Assembly: GCA_016709315.1 (NCBI GenBank)
Contig: JADJMZ010000007.1
Location: 124,001-188,000, forward strand
Source of the DNA: Ignavibacteria bacterium
GTDB taxonomy: Bacteria > Bacteroidota > Ignavibacteria > Tepidaquicellales > Tepidaquicellaceae
DNA length: 64,000 nt
Direction: 5' to 3'
Numbering within the stretch: the first letter of the stretch is position 1; each line of letters begins with the position of its first letter. The translations under genes and the position numbers were made by a program. The notes beneath the pieces were generated by a model. That model made no database searches. It had not been told where the DNA came from and worked only from the letters and a program-made list of their open reading frames with translations. Below are positions 19,349 through 28,732 of this stretch, in pieces.

Positions 19349-19419
19349 GTCATTCCGGCAGAGTCTCTCCCTGTATGCATTTACAAGTCAGAGCAACATT
19401 CAATGGGACGACTTTGCCA
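19349..19419. repeat. Palindromic repeat GTCATTCCGGCAGAGTC, copy 1
   Basis: About 70 bp with arms GGCAGAGTCTCTCCC and GGGACGACTTTGCC. A second copy is at 32311-32381. Confidence 0.6.
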
Positions 19420-19514
19420 AGTATTCGCTCACTATCTCAGAACCCGCCTTAGAATTAGTAAAATTGATTTAATGCATTTATAGCAAAGTGGCTCCCACAG
19501 GGCAGGCAGCAAGG

Positions 19515-19670
19515 ACGTCAAAATGAATTTGGCATTTGAGTCATCTTTTAATTGAGTGACCCGGAAATACAACATTGATTCAATTAATGTATATTGTAAA
19601 TATATATTGTTCATATTAAGTTAAAACAGATTTTAAAAAGGGAAACTAAATTGTGAGGAAATATTTTATT
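19515..19670 (+). promoter_or_regulatory. Conserved leader block upstream of surface gene, copy 1
   Basis: About 155 bp is strongly similar to 35096-35255, including the shared string TGACCCGGAAATACAACATT. Both blocks lie between a 21-bp minisatellite and a surface-protein gene, and both end with an AAGGGAAA/AAGGAAAA ribosome-binding-like site in front of a short ORF. A promoter or leader role is an inference from position and conservation. Confidence 0.45.
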
Positions 19671-19730
19671 ACCGGTGCTATAAAAAAAGATTTTGATATG
19701 AATTATATAGCTAGTACAGTTAAGACATAG
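19653..19730 (+). other. Possible short ORF, 25 codons
   Basis: A GTG start after AAAAAGGGAAA opens a frame beginning MRKYFITG and containing KKDF. The equivalent place in the second copy of the leader block (35236-35304) has MREIFYPD with QKDF. Low confidence that either is translated. Confidence 0.25.
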
Positions 19731-19774
19731 TTTTCATTTTTCAAAATAAACATTACTCTATAAATAAATTAGAA

Positions 19775-20227
19775 ATGAAAGAAATTATTTTAAATATAAT
19801 ATTGATGACATTCTTCAATAATATTGAGATTACTTATTCTCAAGCAAATCTGGAATGGATTGCAAGATATTCTGGAACGTTAACTGGTATAGATGGAGCT
19901 AGTAAAATATTAACGGACTTAAATGGATTTGTATATGTAACTGGGACTAGTAATGGAACTAGTAATAATTCAGACTTTTGTACAATAAAGTATTCACCCT
20001 CAGGTAATCAGCAATGGGTTACAAGATATAATGGACCGGCAAATGGAACAGATATTGCAAACGCAATTTGTTTAGATGATTCTGGGAATGTAATAGTAAC
20101 AGGTGGAAGTGATGGCATTGGGACAGGTTCTGATTTTACAACTATTAAATATAATTCTTCAGGGGTTCAACAATGGGTTTCAAGATATAGTAGTTTAGAA
20201 ATCATAGAGACGCTGCTTATGATATAG
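19775..20227 (+). pseudogene. SBBP beta-propeller surface protein, 5' fragment
   Basis: These 150 residues hold the signal peptide (MKEIILNIILMTFFNNIEITYS) and the first SBBP repeats (FVYVTGTSNGTSNNSDFCTIKYS and similar). A one-base loss near 20190, compared with the intact paralogue at 36670, shifts the frame, producing a stop at 20225. The expected NHRDAAYDIVIDHNGN continues in another frame. A one-base gain in the T7 run near 20250 restores the original frame, so the remainder is in the next fragment. Confidence 0.8.
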
Positions 20228-20230
20228 TAA

Positions 20231-21379
20231 TTGATCATAATGGAAATTTTTTTAGTTACCGGAGTTAGCTATGGTAATGTCGGATTTGGCGATTATTATA
20301 CTATAAAATACAATTCATCAGGAGTTCAAATATGGTCTTCATCTTTTACAGATGGTACTCCTTACTCCATTACAGTGGATAATTTAAATAATGTTTACGT
20401 TACAGGTAGAAGTTTAGGAGATTTTCTTACTATAAAATATAATTCAAATGGAGTTCAAAAATGGTTCACAAATTATAACGGACCTATGAATGATAATGAT
20501 GCCGGGGAAGTCGTAAAAGTTGATACATTGGGAAATGTATATGTTTCAGGAAGTAGCATAGGTGACATGTTTTATTATGATTATGCAACAGTCAAATATG
20601 ATTCATTGGGTATAGAGCAATGGGTAAGAAGATATGAAGGTTCCGGTCATTATATGGATCAAGTTAATGACATGGCTATTGACAAAGCAGGTAGTGTATA
20701 TGTAACTGGAAATAGCACCGAATCAGGGCAAGGATATAATATGACAACAATAAAATATAATACATACGGTGATTTTTTATGGAAAGCAAGTTATCATAAT
20801 GGACCTAATGATATTGCTTATGCTATTGCACTTGATAATGATGGAAATATTTATGTAATAGGAGAAAGCGATGGGAGTGGAACAAATGAGGATTACGAAA
20901 CAGTGAAATATAATTCATTTGGAGTTCAGCAATGGATAAAAAGATATGATTATTCAGGTCAATTCGGTGATTATCCCCAAGCAATAGCTTTAGATAATAA
21001 TGGAAGTGTGTTTGTAACAGGAACAAGTGACAGAGATATCCTGACTGTAAAGTATTCTCAACTCACTGGAGCAATAACTAATTTATCTGAAATACCGACT
21101 GAATACAAACTTTCACAGAATTATCCGAATCCGTTCAATCCAACTACAAAGATAAAATTTGATATAACAAGAGACGTAAGACGGGAAATGCAAGACGTAA
21201 AGATAGTAGTATATGATGTACTGGGAAGTGAAGTTGTGACTTTAATTAATGAAAGTAAAACTGTTGGAAGCTATGAGGTAGAATTTGATGCAACAGGTTT
21301 TCCAAGCGGGATTTACTTTTATTCTTTGTTGATAGACGGTAATGTAATAGATACAAAACGAATGATACTTTTAAAATAA
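20231..21379 (+). pseudogene. SBBP beta-propeller surface protein, 3' fragment with type IX sorting domain
   Basis: These 382 residues continue the SBBP repeats (pattern YVTGxSxGxxxxDYxTIKYNSxGxQxW) and end with a sorting domain (KLSQNYPNPFNPTTKIKFDI ... DTKRMILLK). The frame is the same as the 5' fragment; about 22 codons between the two indels are out of frame. Within the sorting domain, a TRDVRREMQD insertion derives from a simple repeat (GACGTAAGACG). Repaired, the protein would be about 535 residues, like the intact gene at 36670. Confidence 0.8.
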
Positions 21380-21395
21380 TATTTTAAAACTTTTT

Positions 21396-21494
21396 CGCCG
21401 TTGTTGGTGCCTGCCCTGTGGGTTCCAAAAAGTTTGCATGATTAAATATCTTGAAAGCTTACATTTAGTTGCAAACTTTTTGGTCACCAACAAC
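21396..21494. repeat. REP-like palindrome, left flank of transposase gene (inverted copy)
   Basis: Imperfect palindrome bounded by CGCCGTTGTTGGT and ACCAACAACA, with inner arms AAAAAGTTTGC and GCAAACTTTTT. It is the reverse orientation of the copies at 22155, 28624 and 34417. Confidence 0.75.
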
Positions 21495-21545
21495 AAAGCT
21501 TCAGGTAAGTCACCACAACGGAGCATAGTTTAAACTTGATAATAA

Positions 21546-22124
21546 TGAAGTTAGAAATTAATTTATTCCGATTTTTGAATATCAAATACGATTGCGAGGA
21601 TAAAAAACTTTTTCTTCTTTACAGCTACTGTTCTTAATTGGAAACACATTCTGAATCCTGATAAATATAAAGATATTATTATCGAAAGTTTTAAATTCTT
21701 AGTGAATAAAAATCGTGTAAGAATATTTGCTTTTGTTATAATGCCGAACCATTACCATACTGTCTGGAGAATAAATGAGAACCTGGAGAAATCCGATTTT
21801 CAGAGAGACTCAATGAAATTCACAGGTCAAACTATACTAAGAGATCTGAAATCATATCACAAAGAAATACATAATTCAATGTATGTTGGCGCGAAAGACA
21901 GAAAGTACCAATTCTGGGAAAGGAATCCGCTATCGGTGCCGTTGTATTCACAAAAAGTAGTTGAACAGAAAATAAATTATATTCATGGCAATCCCGTTAA
22001 ACCTAAATGGAATCTTGCTGCTGAGCCACAGGATTATAAATATTCTTCAGCAGGATTTTATTATACAGGAAAAGATGAGTTTGGATTTTTGGAAAACTAT
22101 ATGGAAGTTTTAAATGAAAGATAA
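21546..22124 (+). pseudogene. REP-associated tyrosine transposase (RAYT, Y1 family), frameshifted near its 5' end
   Basis: From 21702 a GTG-started frame of 140 residues carries the HUH motif MPNHYHTVW, and further on FWERNPLSVPL and YIHGNPVK...DYKYSSAGFYY, the typical Y1_Tnp/RAYT end. Upstream the same frame reads FFFFTATVLNWKHILNPDKY but has no ATG. The likely start, MKLEINLFRFLNIKY at 21546, is in another frame, so an indel in the T-rich run near 21610 splits the N-terminus. RAYTs cut and join single-stranded palindromic REP sequences, and here palindromes lie on both sides. It may be inactive, or translated from the inner GTG without the first strand of its fold. Confidence 0.75.
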
Positions 22125-22154
22125 CCGGTATTATGCTTCGCCGGTCAGGAGTTT

Positions 22155-22242
22155 GGTTGTTGGTGACCAAAAAGTTTGCATTATGTGTGTTCTAAATTTT
22201 AGATATTAATAAGCAAACTTTTTGGAACACCAACAACGGCGG
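22155..22242. repeat. REP-like palindrome, right flank of transposase gene
   Basis: GGTTGTTGGTGACCAAAAAG is mirrored by CTTTTTGGAACACCAACAAC. Orientation is opposite to the left flank at 21396. Its right end GGCGG joins directly to a truncated coding sequence. Confidence 0.75.
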
Positions 22243-22429
22243 TAATTTCGCTAATATCCCAAAAAATATACTTAGTAAAAGGTTCATGAGTATATCCGAA
22301 AACAGGAACTTCTACATCATCATTCAGATAGGTTTGAGAGAATGCAGATTTAAATAAGGCTGCTATATTAATTGAAATTATAAAAGTTATTATTGATAAC
22401 CGCAAATATTTATTTATAAGAGTTTTCAT
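22199..22429 (-). pseudogene. N-terminal remnant of FG-GAP-like surface protein, cut by the transposase element
   Basis: The signal peptide and first mature residues (QTYLNDDVEVPVFGYTHEPF ... YIFWDISEI) match the start of the larger gene at 25746-26531 (QTYLTDGQKVPVFEP ... ILYWDITEI). From 22242 downwards the frame runs into the palindrome (TAVVGVPKSLLINI), which is not family sequence. The native part is 22243-22429. It sat behind the SBBP gene at 22645 as the second gene of a pair. Confidence 0.7.
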
Positions 22430-22487
22430 TTTAATTGTATTTTAATTTTTATAATAATGAATTATGTTGCATTATCTTAAAATTATA

Positions 22488-22573
22488 AGAGGGAAAGACA
22501 TAATCTTATTATGTAAGATCAATCTTTTTATTTAACCTGCCACGGTTTGTTTAGAAAGAGTCTTCGCCCTCTT
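22488..22573. repeat. Palindromic spacer between SBBP and FG-GAP genes, copy 1
   Basis: AAGAGGGAAAGAC and GTCTTCGCCCTCTT form the arms around ~60 AT-rich bases. A similar block lies at 26503-26590 in the equivalent place of the other gene pair. It could be a processing or attenuation site within the transcript. Confidence 0.45.
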
Positions 22574-22644
22574 GTTATTATTTTATGGTGCTCTGATCAT
22601 AATAAAATTTTTATCTGAAAATTAATTTATTTCTTTTTATTCTA

Positions 22645-24282
22645 TTATCTTATTAAAAGCATCCTATTTGTTTTTAAAATTTTGTTATTTAATATTAATG
22701 AATAATAATACACTCCGCTTGAATAATTTTTAGCATCAAATTTTAATTCATACTCTCCTTCTAATTTGTATTCTTTTAACAAAATTTGCATTTCACCTCC
22801 TTTACTGTCGTATATTTTTATTGCGGCATTCCCTTTATTTAAAATTTTATACTTAATAATACTTTCAGAGTTAAACGGATTTGGGTAATTACTTAAATGG
22901 GTATCATTATTATCAATTAAATTTTTAAATTCAATGTCTGATATAAGTGAATATTTAATGGTTCTAATTGCTGAATTGTTTGAAGTTATACGGTTATTGC
23001 CACTAACTATTATGTTACTAGAATTGTCTAAACTTATACAATAAGGAATTTCATTATAAACACCAATTCCATATTTTTTTATCCACTTAATATTACCTGA
23101 TGAATCATATTTCATAGTTAAATAGTTAGCAGTGCCATCTAATGAATCAGTTTTGCCGGTAGTATAAACATTTCCAAAAATATCAACTATCATATCGTGA
23201 ACTTCATCACCTTGCTCAAAACCGCCGTCATAAATTCTTATCCATGATGTATCACCGAATTCATTATATTTTATAGTAAGGAAGTCATTTCCTGTTCCTG
23301 TGCTTGTATTCCTGCCCGCAACATATACATTTGCTGAACTGTCAGTACACAATGCAAAACAAAAATTAAGATTTCCTGCTCCTTTGTAATATCTGTTCCA
23401 TAGTAAATCTCCATTTTTATTATATTTTATCGTATTGAACGCATATTGCTCACCGGGATAATAATATCCGTTTACTATGATGTTATCGTATTTGTCTTTT
23501 GCAGATTTAACAGGTCTTAAGTAATCGCCGCCTAAAGTTGGAAATTTTCTTATCCATATCTGATCTCCATTGGAATTATATTTTATTGTTACAATTTCAT
23601 TTCCTTCAGGAATACTTCCATATCCAGATGAATATACATTATTAGAATCATCTACCACCACTGCATATCCCCAATCAGAACCATTGTTTTTTGATGAATA
23701 TCCTTTTGCCCACTGTAAATCACCATTGTAATTATATTTTGCTGTAACCATATCTCTCCCATTTGGTGAACTTGCTAGACAGAAACCTGTAATGAAAATA
23801 TTATTCTTCTTATCTAAAGCAATTGAATAAGGTTCATCCGGACCTCCTCCCGTCCATTCGAAACTTCTTATCCAGGCAGTATCCCCGTTTGGCTTATACT
23901 TTATTGTTATCCAATCGAGATCTCCTCCAGTAGCTTCTACCTGGCTTTCACCGGTGACATATATATTTCCCGAATCATCAAGCACCATATCGGTTAAATA
24001 ATCATATCTATTTACGGGACTGTTATATCTTCTCGACCAGAGAAGATTTCCTGATGTGTTGTATTTTAAAACAACATAGTCATAGTCAGCAGAATTTTCA
24101 CTGCTTCCTGCTACGATATAATTTCCGAATTTATCTACAGCGCTTTTTCTCGGAGTGTTATATCCAACTCCGACACCGTTATATGTAGCGACCCACTCCT
24201 GCGTAACCTGAGCATTCATTTCAATTGAATAAAATAAAATGAATAATGTAAATATCATAAATACAACTATTATCTTTTTCAT
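22645..24282 (-). CDS. SBBP beta-propeller surface protein with type IX sorting domain
   Basis: The 545-residue protein has a signal peptide (MKKIIVVFMIFTLFILFYSI, mature QVTQEWVATYNG) and about eight to nine SBBP repeats of roughly 45-50 residues (YVTGESQ...DWITIKYKPNGDTAWIRSF). A sorting domain of about 85 residues follows (LSNYPNPFNSESIIKY ... KTNRMLLIR). The repeats should fold as a beta-propeller; no catalytic residues are evident. It is the first gene of a pair, with the broken FG-GAP remnant downstream. It resembles the copies at 26627 and 32406, but less closely than those resemble each other. Confidence 0.9.
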   Translation of the reverse strand: MKKIIVVFMIFTLFILFYSIEMNAQVTQEWVATYNGVGVGYNTPRKSAVDKFGNYIVAGSSENSADYDYVVLKYNTSGNLLWSRRYNSPVNRYDYLTDMVLDDSGNIYVTGESQVEATGGDLDWITIKYKPNGDTAWIRSFEWTGGGPDEPYSIALDKKNNIFITGFCLASSPNGRDMVTAKYNYNGDLQWAKGYSSKNNGSDWGYAVVVDDSNNVYSSGYGSIPEGNEIVTIKYNSNGDQIWIRKFPTLGGDYLRPVKSAKDKYDNIIVNGYYYPGEQYAFNTIKYNKNGDLLWNRYYKGAGNLNFCFALCTDSSANVYVAGRNTSTGTGNDFLTIKYNEFGDTSWIRIYDGGFEQGDEVHDMIVDIFGNVYTTGKTDSLDGTANYLTMKYDSSGNIKWIKKYGIGVYNEIPYCISLDNSSNIIVSGNNRITSNNSAIRTIKYSLISDIEFKNLIDNNDTHLSNYPNPFNSESIIKYKILNKGNAAIKIYDSKGGEMQILLKEYKLEGEYELKFDAKNYSSGVYYYSLILNNKILKTNRMLLIR

Positions 24283-24517
24283 AAAGATTTAGGTATTAAA
24301 TTGAATTAAATTTGGAATTTAGAAAACTTATTTGGGAAGTTTAAAAAACGAAAAAGAATTGTTTTCTCATACTCGTTTTAATTAAATTGAAGAATTAATA
24401 TTTTCATATTAATATTTGGTCTGCTTTGTTGCAATTTATCTAACGTAAGGACAATGAATTTTAAAATCAATTTATATCAGGGTGATAGATCAAATGCTAA
24501 CAAACACTCGAGTAAAT

Positions 24518-25405
24518 TTATTTAATTAACAGCATTCTCCCCGTCAGTACAATTCCGTTTGATTCTAGTTGATAAAAATAAATTCCGCTTGATAGATTTA
24601 CTCCCTGCTCCGCAATGCGAGCGTTGAATTCAGCGATGTATGCTCCGGGCTGTTTGAATTCATTTACTAACTCAGTTACTCTCTGACCGAGCGAATTATA
24701 AATTGTAATTTTTACAATCCCTTCTTTTGGCAAAGTATATTTTATTTTAGTCGAGGGATTAAAAGGATTCGGATAATTACTTAAGGAATATTCTTTTGGT
24801 ACTATATTTCCTACATTTGAAACTGCAAAGTTATCCGGACCGATCGCGCCTTCGCAAGTCGGACATACATAAGCCGGATATGATATTGTGTCGGAAGTTA
24901 CTGAAACTTTGTAAGAATTATCTACGGCAACTGCATAATAAAACAGATTATCAGGAATCGGATCTTCAGGATCAACTTCCATATAAAGAAGATCTTCCGT
25001 AGTATCAATGTAATGATCGCTTTCCGTGCTGTCAAATAAATTATAAAGGTATGATACATAGTTCCTTTTATAAATCCTGTATTTCATAAAGTCCCTGTCG
25101 CCTCTGTTAAACAATAATAATTGCGGATGATATATGCTGTCATTTTCCTGAACATTGCTTTCGAAAATATATGCCGGAGCGGGAACAGCGTCCGTGTCGG
25201 AGGCATTTATTCTGAATAAATTTTCAATATTCCAGTTTGTTCCTTCCGGGAAAGCTGAAAATATCAATGCTAAACCTCCCTTATTATATAAATCAGCAAC
25301 CATAGACTTTCCTGCATAAATTAGTTTGGACGGTAAAGGGTACCCCGGATAATAATAAATTGAGGAAGGGGTATCATCAAAGTAATCTCCAGATTTTGTA
25401 TTCAA
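24518..25405 (-). pseudogene. FG-GAP-like surface protein, C-terminal fragment with sorting domain
   Basis: The last 295 residues of a broken gene include YICPTCEG-like cysteines (YPAYVCPTCEGAIGPDNF) and a sorting domain (YSLSNYPNPFNPSTKIKY ... GRMLLIK). Upstream the family frame reads FNKDGWNDLAINTEISAEIF without a start, separated from the middle fragment by frameshifts near T5/T6 runs around 25485-25530. Within the sorting domain the loop FNARIAEQGVNLSSG contains a small palindrome (GCTCGCATTGCGGAGC). Confidence 0.75.
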
Positions 25406-25507
25406 AAATATTTCCGCTGAAATTTCAGTATTAATGGCAAGATCATTCCAACCGTCTTTATTAAAATCTGCGGCTGAAACAGAAAAACATAGTCTGAATG
25501 ATCATAA

Positions 25508-25855
25508 TCAAGAGAAAAAACCCGATCCCGAATTATTTTTATAAATCTTCAATCCTCCCAATACTGCATATACTAAAATATCATTGTATCCGTCATTGTT
25601 AATATCTGCAATTGTTATGTTCGCATCATCAATGCCTGTGTAAATAGTTAACCAATTTTCAAGCGTGTTACTGTTTGTATTTTTTAAGATCTTTATTGAA
25701 TCTTCAAACGTGTAAACTATTTCATCTTTGTTGCTTGTTGTATTATTAAGAATTGCATATGGCGCAATGTAATTGCTTAAACTGGGCAAGACATAAATTA
25801 TAAGGATTATTAACATTATGCCTGTAAGGAACAGTATCAAGTTTTCCGTTTGCAA
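25508..25855 (-). pseudogene. FG-GAP-like surface protein, middle fragment
   Basis: About 85 residues of true family sequence (SNYIAPYAILNNTTSN ... ITIADINNDGYNDILVYAV) include one FG-GAP/VCBS-type repeat (DINNDGYNDI). The first residues are out-of-frame shadow of the upstream fragment. It ends at GSGFFS where a T6 run shifts the frame. Confidence 0.7.
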
Positions 25856-26531
25856 ATCCTTTGTATATTTTTACTGTATCTCCAGAGTTTGATAACACTG
25901 CTGCATCTTCGTATGTATCATTTGAAAATTGCCCAACACTTAAAATCTTACCATTGATAAGAAAACTTTGTCTAAGAGAACCGATAGATCCATTACTGTT
26001 AATATAAATTTCCATTTCACCGTTTCCTCGGGTAACAACAGCATCTTTCCTGCCGGTAGAATCATTAAGTTTAAAAAAATAACCGTTAATAGTATTTGTG
26101 TTGTTTGTAAGATATATAAATCGGTTTTCGGTTACTTCGTTATTGAAATTACTGTTGTTTTCATTCATATACCAGTTTCCGTTAATATAATTGTTCGATC
26201 CTTCGTAATGTGTTACACCGACTCCAATGTCTAATCTGTTATTTGAATTATTTATTTCGGTTATATCCCAGTAAAGTATTCTGTTAGTTATTGAAGTGTT
26301 TGCCGGTTCAAAGACCGGAACTTTCTGCCCGTCAGTTAAATAAGTCTGAGCTGAAGAATAATTCAAAGATAAAAATAATATTATTGAAAGAAACAAATAC
26401 ATTTTTGACTTTGAACCCCGTTTAACTTTTTCCATATATTCAATATTCGTTTTCATAATTTTATAATTTAATGTTTTAAAAAAATATTTAATTTGAATAG
26501 ACGAAAGAGGGAAAGAAGAAATCTTTATCAA
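25746..26531 (-). pseudogene. FG-GAP-like surface protein, N-terminal fragment
   Basis: The 261 residues carry the N-terminus. The probable start is MKTNIEYMEK or MYLFLSIILFLSLNYSSAQ rather than the first ATG. The mature part begins QTYLTDGQKVPVFEP and has repeats such as GRKDAVVTRGNGEMEIYIN and FSNDTYEDAAVLSNSGDTVKIYKG, typical of integrin-like FG-GAP/VCBS propellers. Around 25800 the frame is lost and the family sequence continues in the middle fragment. With the two following pieces the whole gene would span 24518-26531, about 650 residues. Confidence 0.75.
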
Positions 26532-26590
26532 AAAGAATTAATTAAGTTATCATCTTTCATGGTTTACTTAAAACGTCTTTGCCCTCTTTC
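26503..26590. repeat. Palindromic spacer between SBBP and FG-GAP genes, copy 2
   Basis: GAAAGAGGGAAAGAAG mirrors GTCTTTGCCCTCTTTC. Same place and layout as 22488-22573. Confidence 0.45.
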
Positions 26591-26626
26591 AGTATTAATG
26601 GCGGACTTCTTATCATAATTGTCTTT

Positions 26627-28258
26627 TTATTTAATTATAAGCATTCTGTTTGTTTTAACAATTGTATTACTATTTATTAATGAATAGAAATAAATTCCGC
26701 TTGGATACCTATCTCCATTAAAATTTATTCTATATTCCCCTTTGTTTTTTAATTCGTTTACTAGAGTTTCCACCTCTTTTCCATTAACAGCATAAATTGA
26801 AATCCTTGTAAACATTTTATTTGGAAGACTGTAACTGACATTTGTATTTGAGTTAAAAGGGTTGGGATAATTACTTAATAAATATTCATCACCTTCATTT
26901 CTTTCTGCATGTAGTATTTCTGTTATTAAGGAATATTTAACAGATACTATACCGGTGTTTCCATTTGGTAAAAAACTTTCTCCGGATATAAATACATTTC
27001 CGGTTTTATCTAAACTTAAGCAATAAGAATAATTGTCGTAATTTGTCCTGTATTTCTTTGACCATATTGTATCTCCGTAGGATGATAATTTTATAGTTAA
27101 GTAATCATAGCGAAATGATGATGATTGAGAATATCCTGTAACATAAATATTATTAACGCTATCAGAAACAACTGAAAATGCTTCATCAGTGCTTCCGGGA
27201 TCTTCCCCATTTATATTTTTTATTAACAGTGTGTCACCATCTTTATCATATTTGAGTATTAGAAAGTCTCCTTCTGTATTCTGAAATGTGCATCCTGCAA
27301 TTAAGATATCTGAATGATCGTCTATAAAGATACATTGTGCTCTGTCAATATCACCTCCATCATAGATCCTGCTCCATAACAAACTCCCTTCAGTGTTGTA
27401 TTTAAGAGTAATAATATCATAATAATTTGAAATATAACTGTATCCAACTACAACTAAGTTGTTTTCTTTATCAATGGCAGAATACGTAGGTCTCAACCAA
27501 TCACCATAATAAGTAGGATATTTTTCAATCCACTTTTCAACTCCATTCTGATCATATTTTATAGTGATAATTTCATTTCCTGTAGGAACATCTCCATAAC
27601 CCGAAGAATAAACATTCAGAGAATCATCCGTAACAACAGAATATCCCCAGTCATGTGTAGTAGGAGAAGTACGATAGACCTTTGTCCATAAAGAATCTCC
27701 GTTAGAAGAATATTTTATTGTCACCATTTGTCTGTAAACGGAACTTGTAATTCCAAATCCAACCACATATATGTTTCTTTCTTTATCAATGTTCATTCCG
27801 AATGGTTCATCTGTATTGTTTCCAATCCAGTTAAGACTTCGCTTCCATATCATCTGACCGCTTGTATTGTATTTAATTGTTACCCAGTTTATTCCTCCCA
27901 GTGCCGCTCCATCATCACTTTCGCCCGTTACATATACATTTCCCGAATCGTCCAACACCATCCCGATCAGATAATCATAACTGTTTCCGGTTCCGTTATA
28001 TCTTTGCTTCCAGATAAGATTTCCGGAAGGACTGTATTTCAAAACAATATAGTCATAGCCGTGAGTGCTGTCGCTGTTTCCGGCTACGATAAAATTACCG
28101 TCTTTATCTATTGCGCTTTTCTTCGGGAAGTTATAACCCGTACCTGTTCCGGGATATGTAGCCACCCACTCCTGCGTAACCTGCGCAGAGAGAAATTTAG
28201 CGGTTAGTATTAAGAATATGATTATTATTTTTTTCATGATTTTGATTATGCTGTACAT
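26627..28258 (-). CDS. SBBP beta-propeller surface protein with type IX sorting domain (duplicated unit, copy 1)
   Basis: The 543-residue frame holds a signal peptide whose natural start is probably the inner ATG at 28237 (MKKIIIIFLILTAKFLSAQ), then about nine SBBP repeats (NVYVTGESDDGAALGGINWV, IYVVGFGITSS, DYIVLKYSPSGNLIW). The sorting domain reads YLLSNYPNPFNSNTNVSY ... KTNRMLIIK. The first two thirds are nearly identical to the gene at 32406, including its upstream non-coding DNA. The FG-GAP gene follows 95 bp downstream. The role is probably structural at the cell surface; no enzyme motif is seen. Confidence 0.9.
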   Translation of the reverse strand: MYSIIKIMKKIIIIFLILTAKFLSAQVTQEWVATYPGTGTGYNFPKKSAIDKDGNFIVAGNSDSTHGYDYIVLKYSPSGNLIWKQRYNGTGNSYDYLIGMVLDDSGNVYVTGESDDGAALGGINWVTIKYNTSGQMIWKRSLNWIGNNTDEPFGMNIDKERNIYVVGFGITSSVYRQMVTIKYSSNGDSLWTKVYRTSPTTHDWGYSVVTDDSLNVYSSGYGDVPTGNEIITIKYDQNGVEKWIEKYPTYYGDWLRPTYSAIDKENNLVVVGYSYISNYYDIITLKYNTEGSLLWSRIYDGGDIDRAQCIFIDDHSDILIAGCTFQNTEGDFLILKYDKDGDTLLIKNINGEDPGSTDEAFSVVSDSVNNIYVTGYSQSSSFRYDYLTIKLSSYGDTIWSKKYRTNYDNYSYCLSLDKTGNVFISGESFLPNGNTGIVSVKYSLITEILHAERNEGDEYLLSNYPNPFNSNTNVSYSLPNKMFTRISIYAVNGKEVETLVNELKNKGEYRINFNGDRYPSGIYFYSLINSNTIVKTNRMLIIK

Positions 28259-28490
28259 GCATAGTATGTTTTGAAGTTTTCAGCGGAATGAGAAAGTTGT
28301 CAGTGTGAATTCTGCCTTTAATATTTTCTTTCTAAGGTATTAATGATTGCTTTAAGATTAAATGCAATTATTTTTGTATACAATTATCAGAGAATTTTTA
28401 TGACCGGTGTCTCCGCGCTTTACGGGACTCCGGCGGAAGTAATTACATTGTCTGGAAGAAAGTCCTGAAAGTATAAGGAAAGATTTTTTC

Positions 28491-28560
28491 CGCCACGAAT
28501 TACACTAATTTACACTAATTATATTTCAATATTTTTTTCATATTAGTGTAATAAGCGGCG
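28491..28560. repeat. Imperfect palindrome CGCC...ACACTAAT/ATTAGTGT...GGCG, copy 1
   Basis: CGCCACGAATTACACTAATT is mirrored by ATTAGTGTAATAAGCGGCG. It lies in the 474-bp gap upstream of the SBBP gene and is duplicated at 34285-34354 with its surroundings. Confidence 0.65.
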
Positions 28561-28623
28561 AGTTATTGTTTCATTTTTGAAGAGTTTAACTATAGTAAAT
28601 TTATTTAATCAGTTGGAAAAGTC

Positions 28624-28725
28624 GTGTTGATGGTCACTAAAAGTTTGCAACAAAGTATGTTCTGAAATTTGAAGATGGATAAGCAAACTCTTTAGAACCC
28701 ACAGGGCAGGCACAATCAACGGCGG
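28624..28725. repeat. REP-like palindrome, dispersed copy
   Basis: GTGTTGATGGTCACTAAAAG ... GCAAACTCTTTAGAACCC, ending ATCAACGGCGGG. Same family as the transposase flanks; the arms have diverged slightly. Confidence 0.7.
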
Positions 28726-28732
28726 GATGTCC

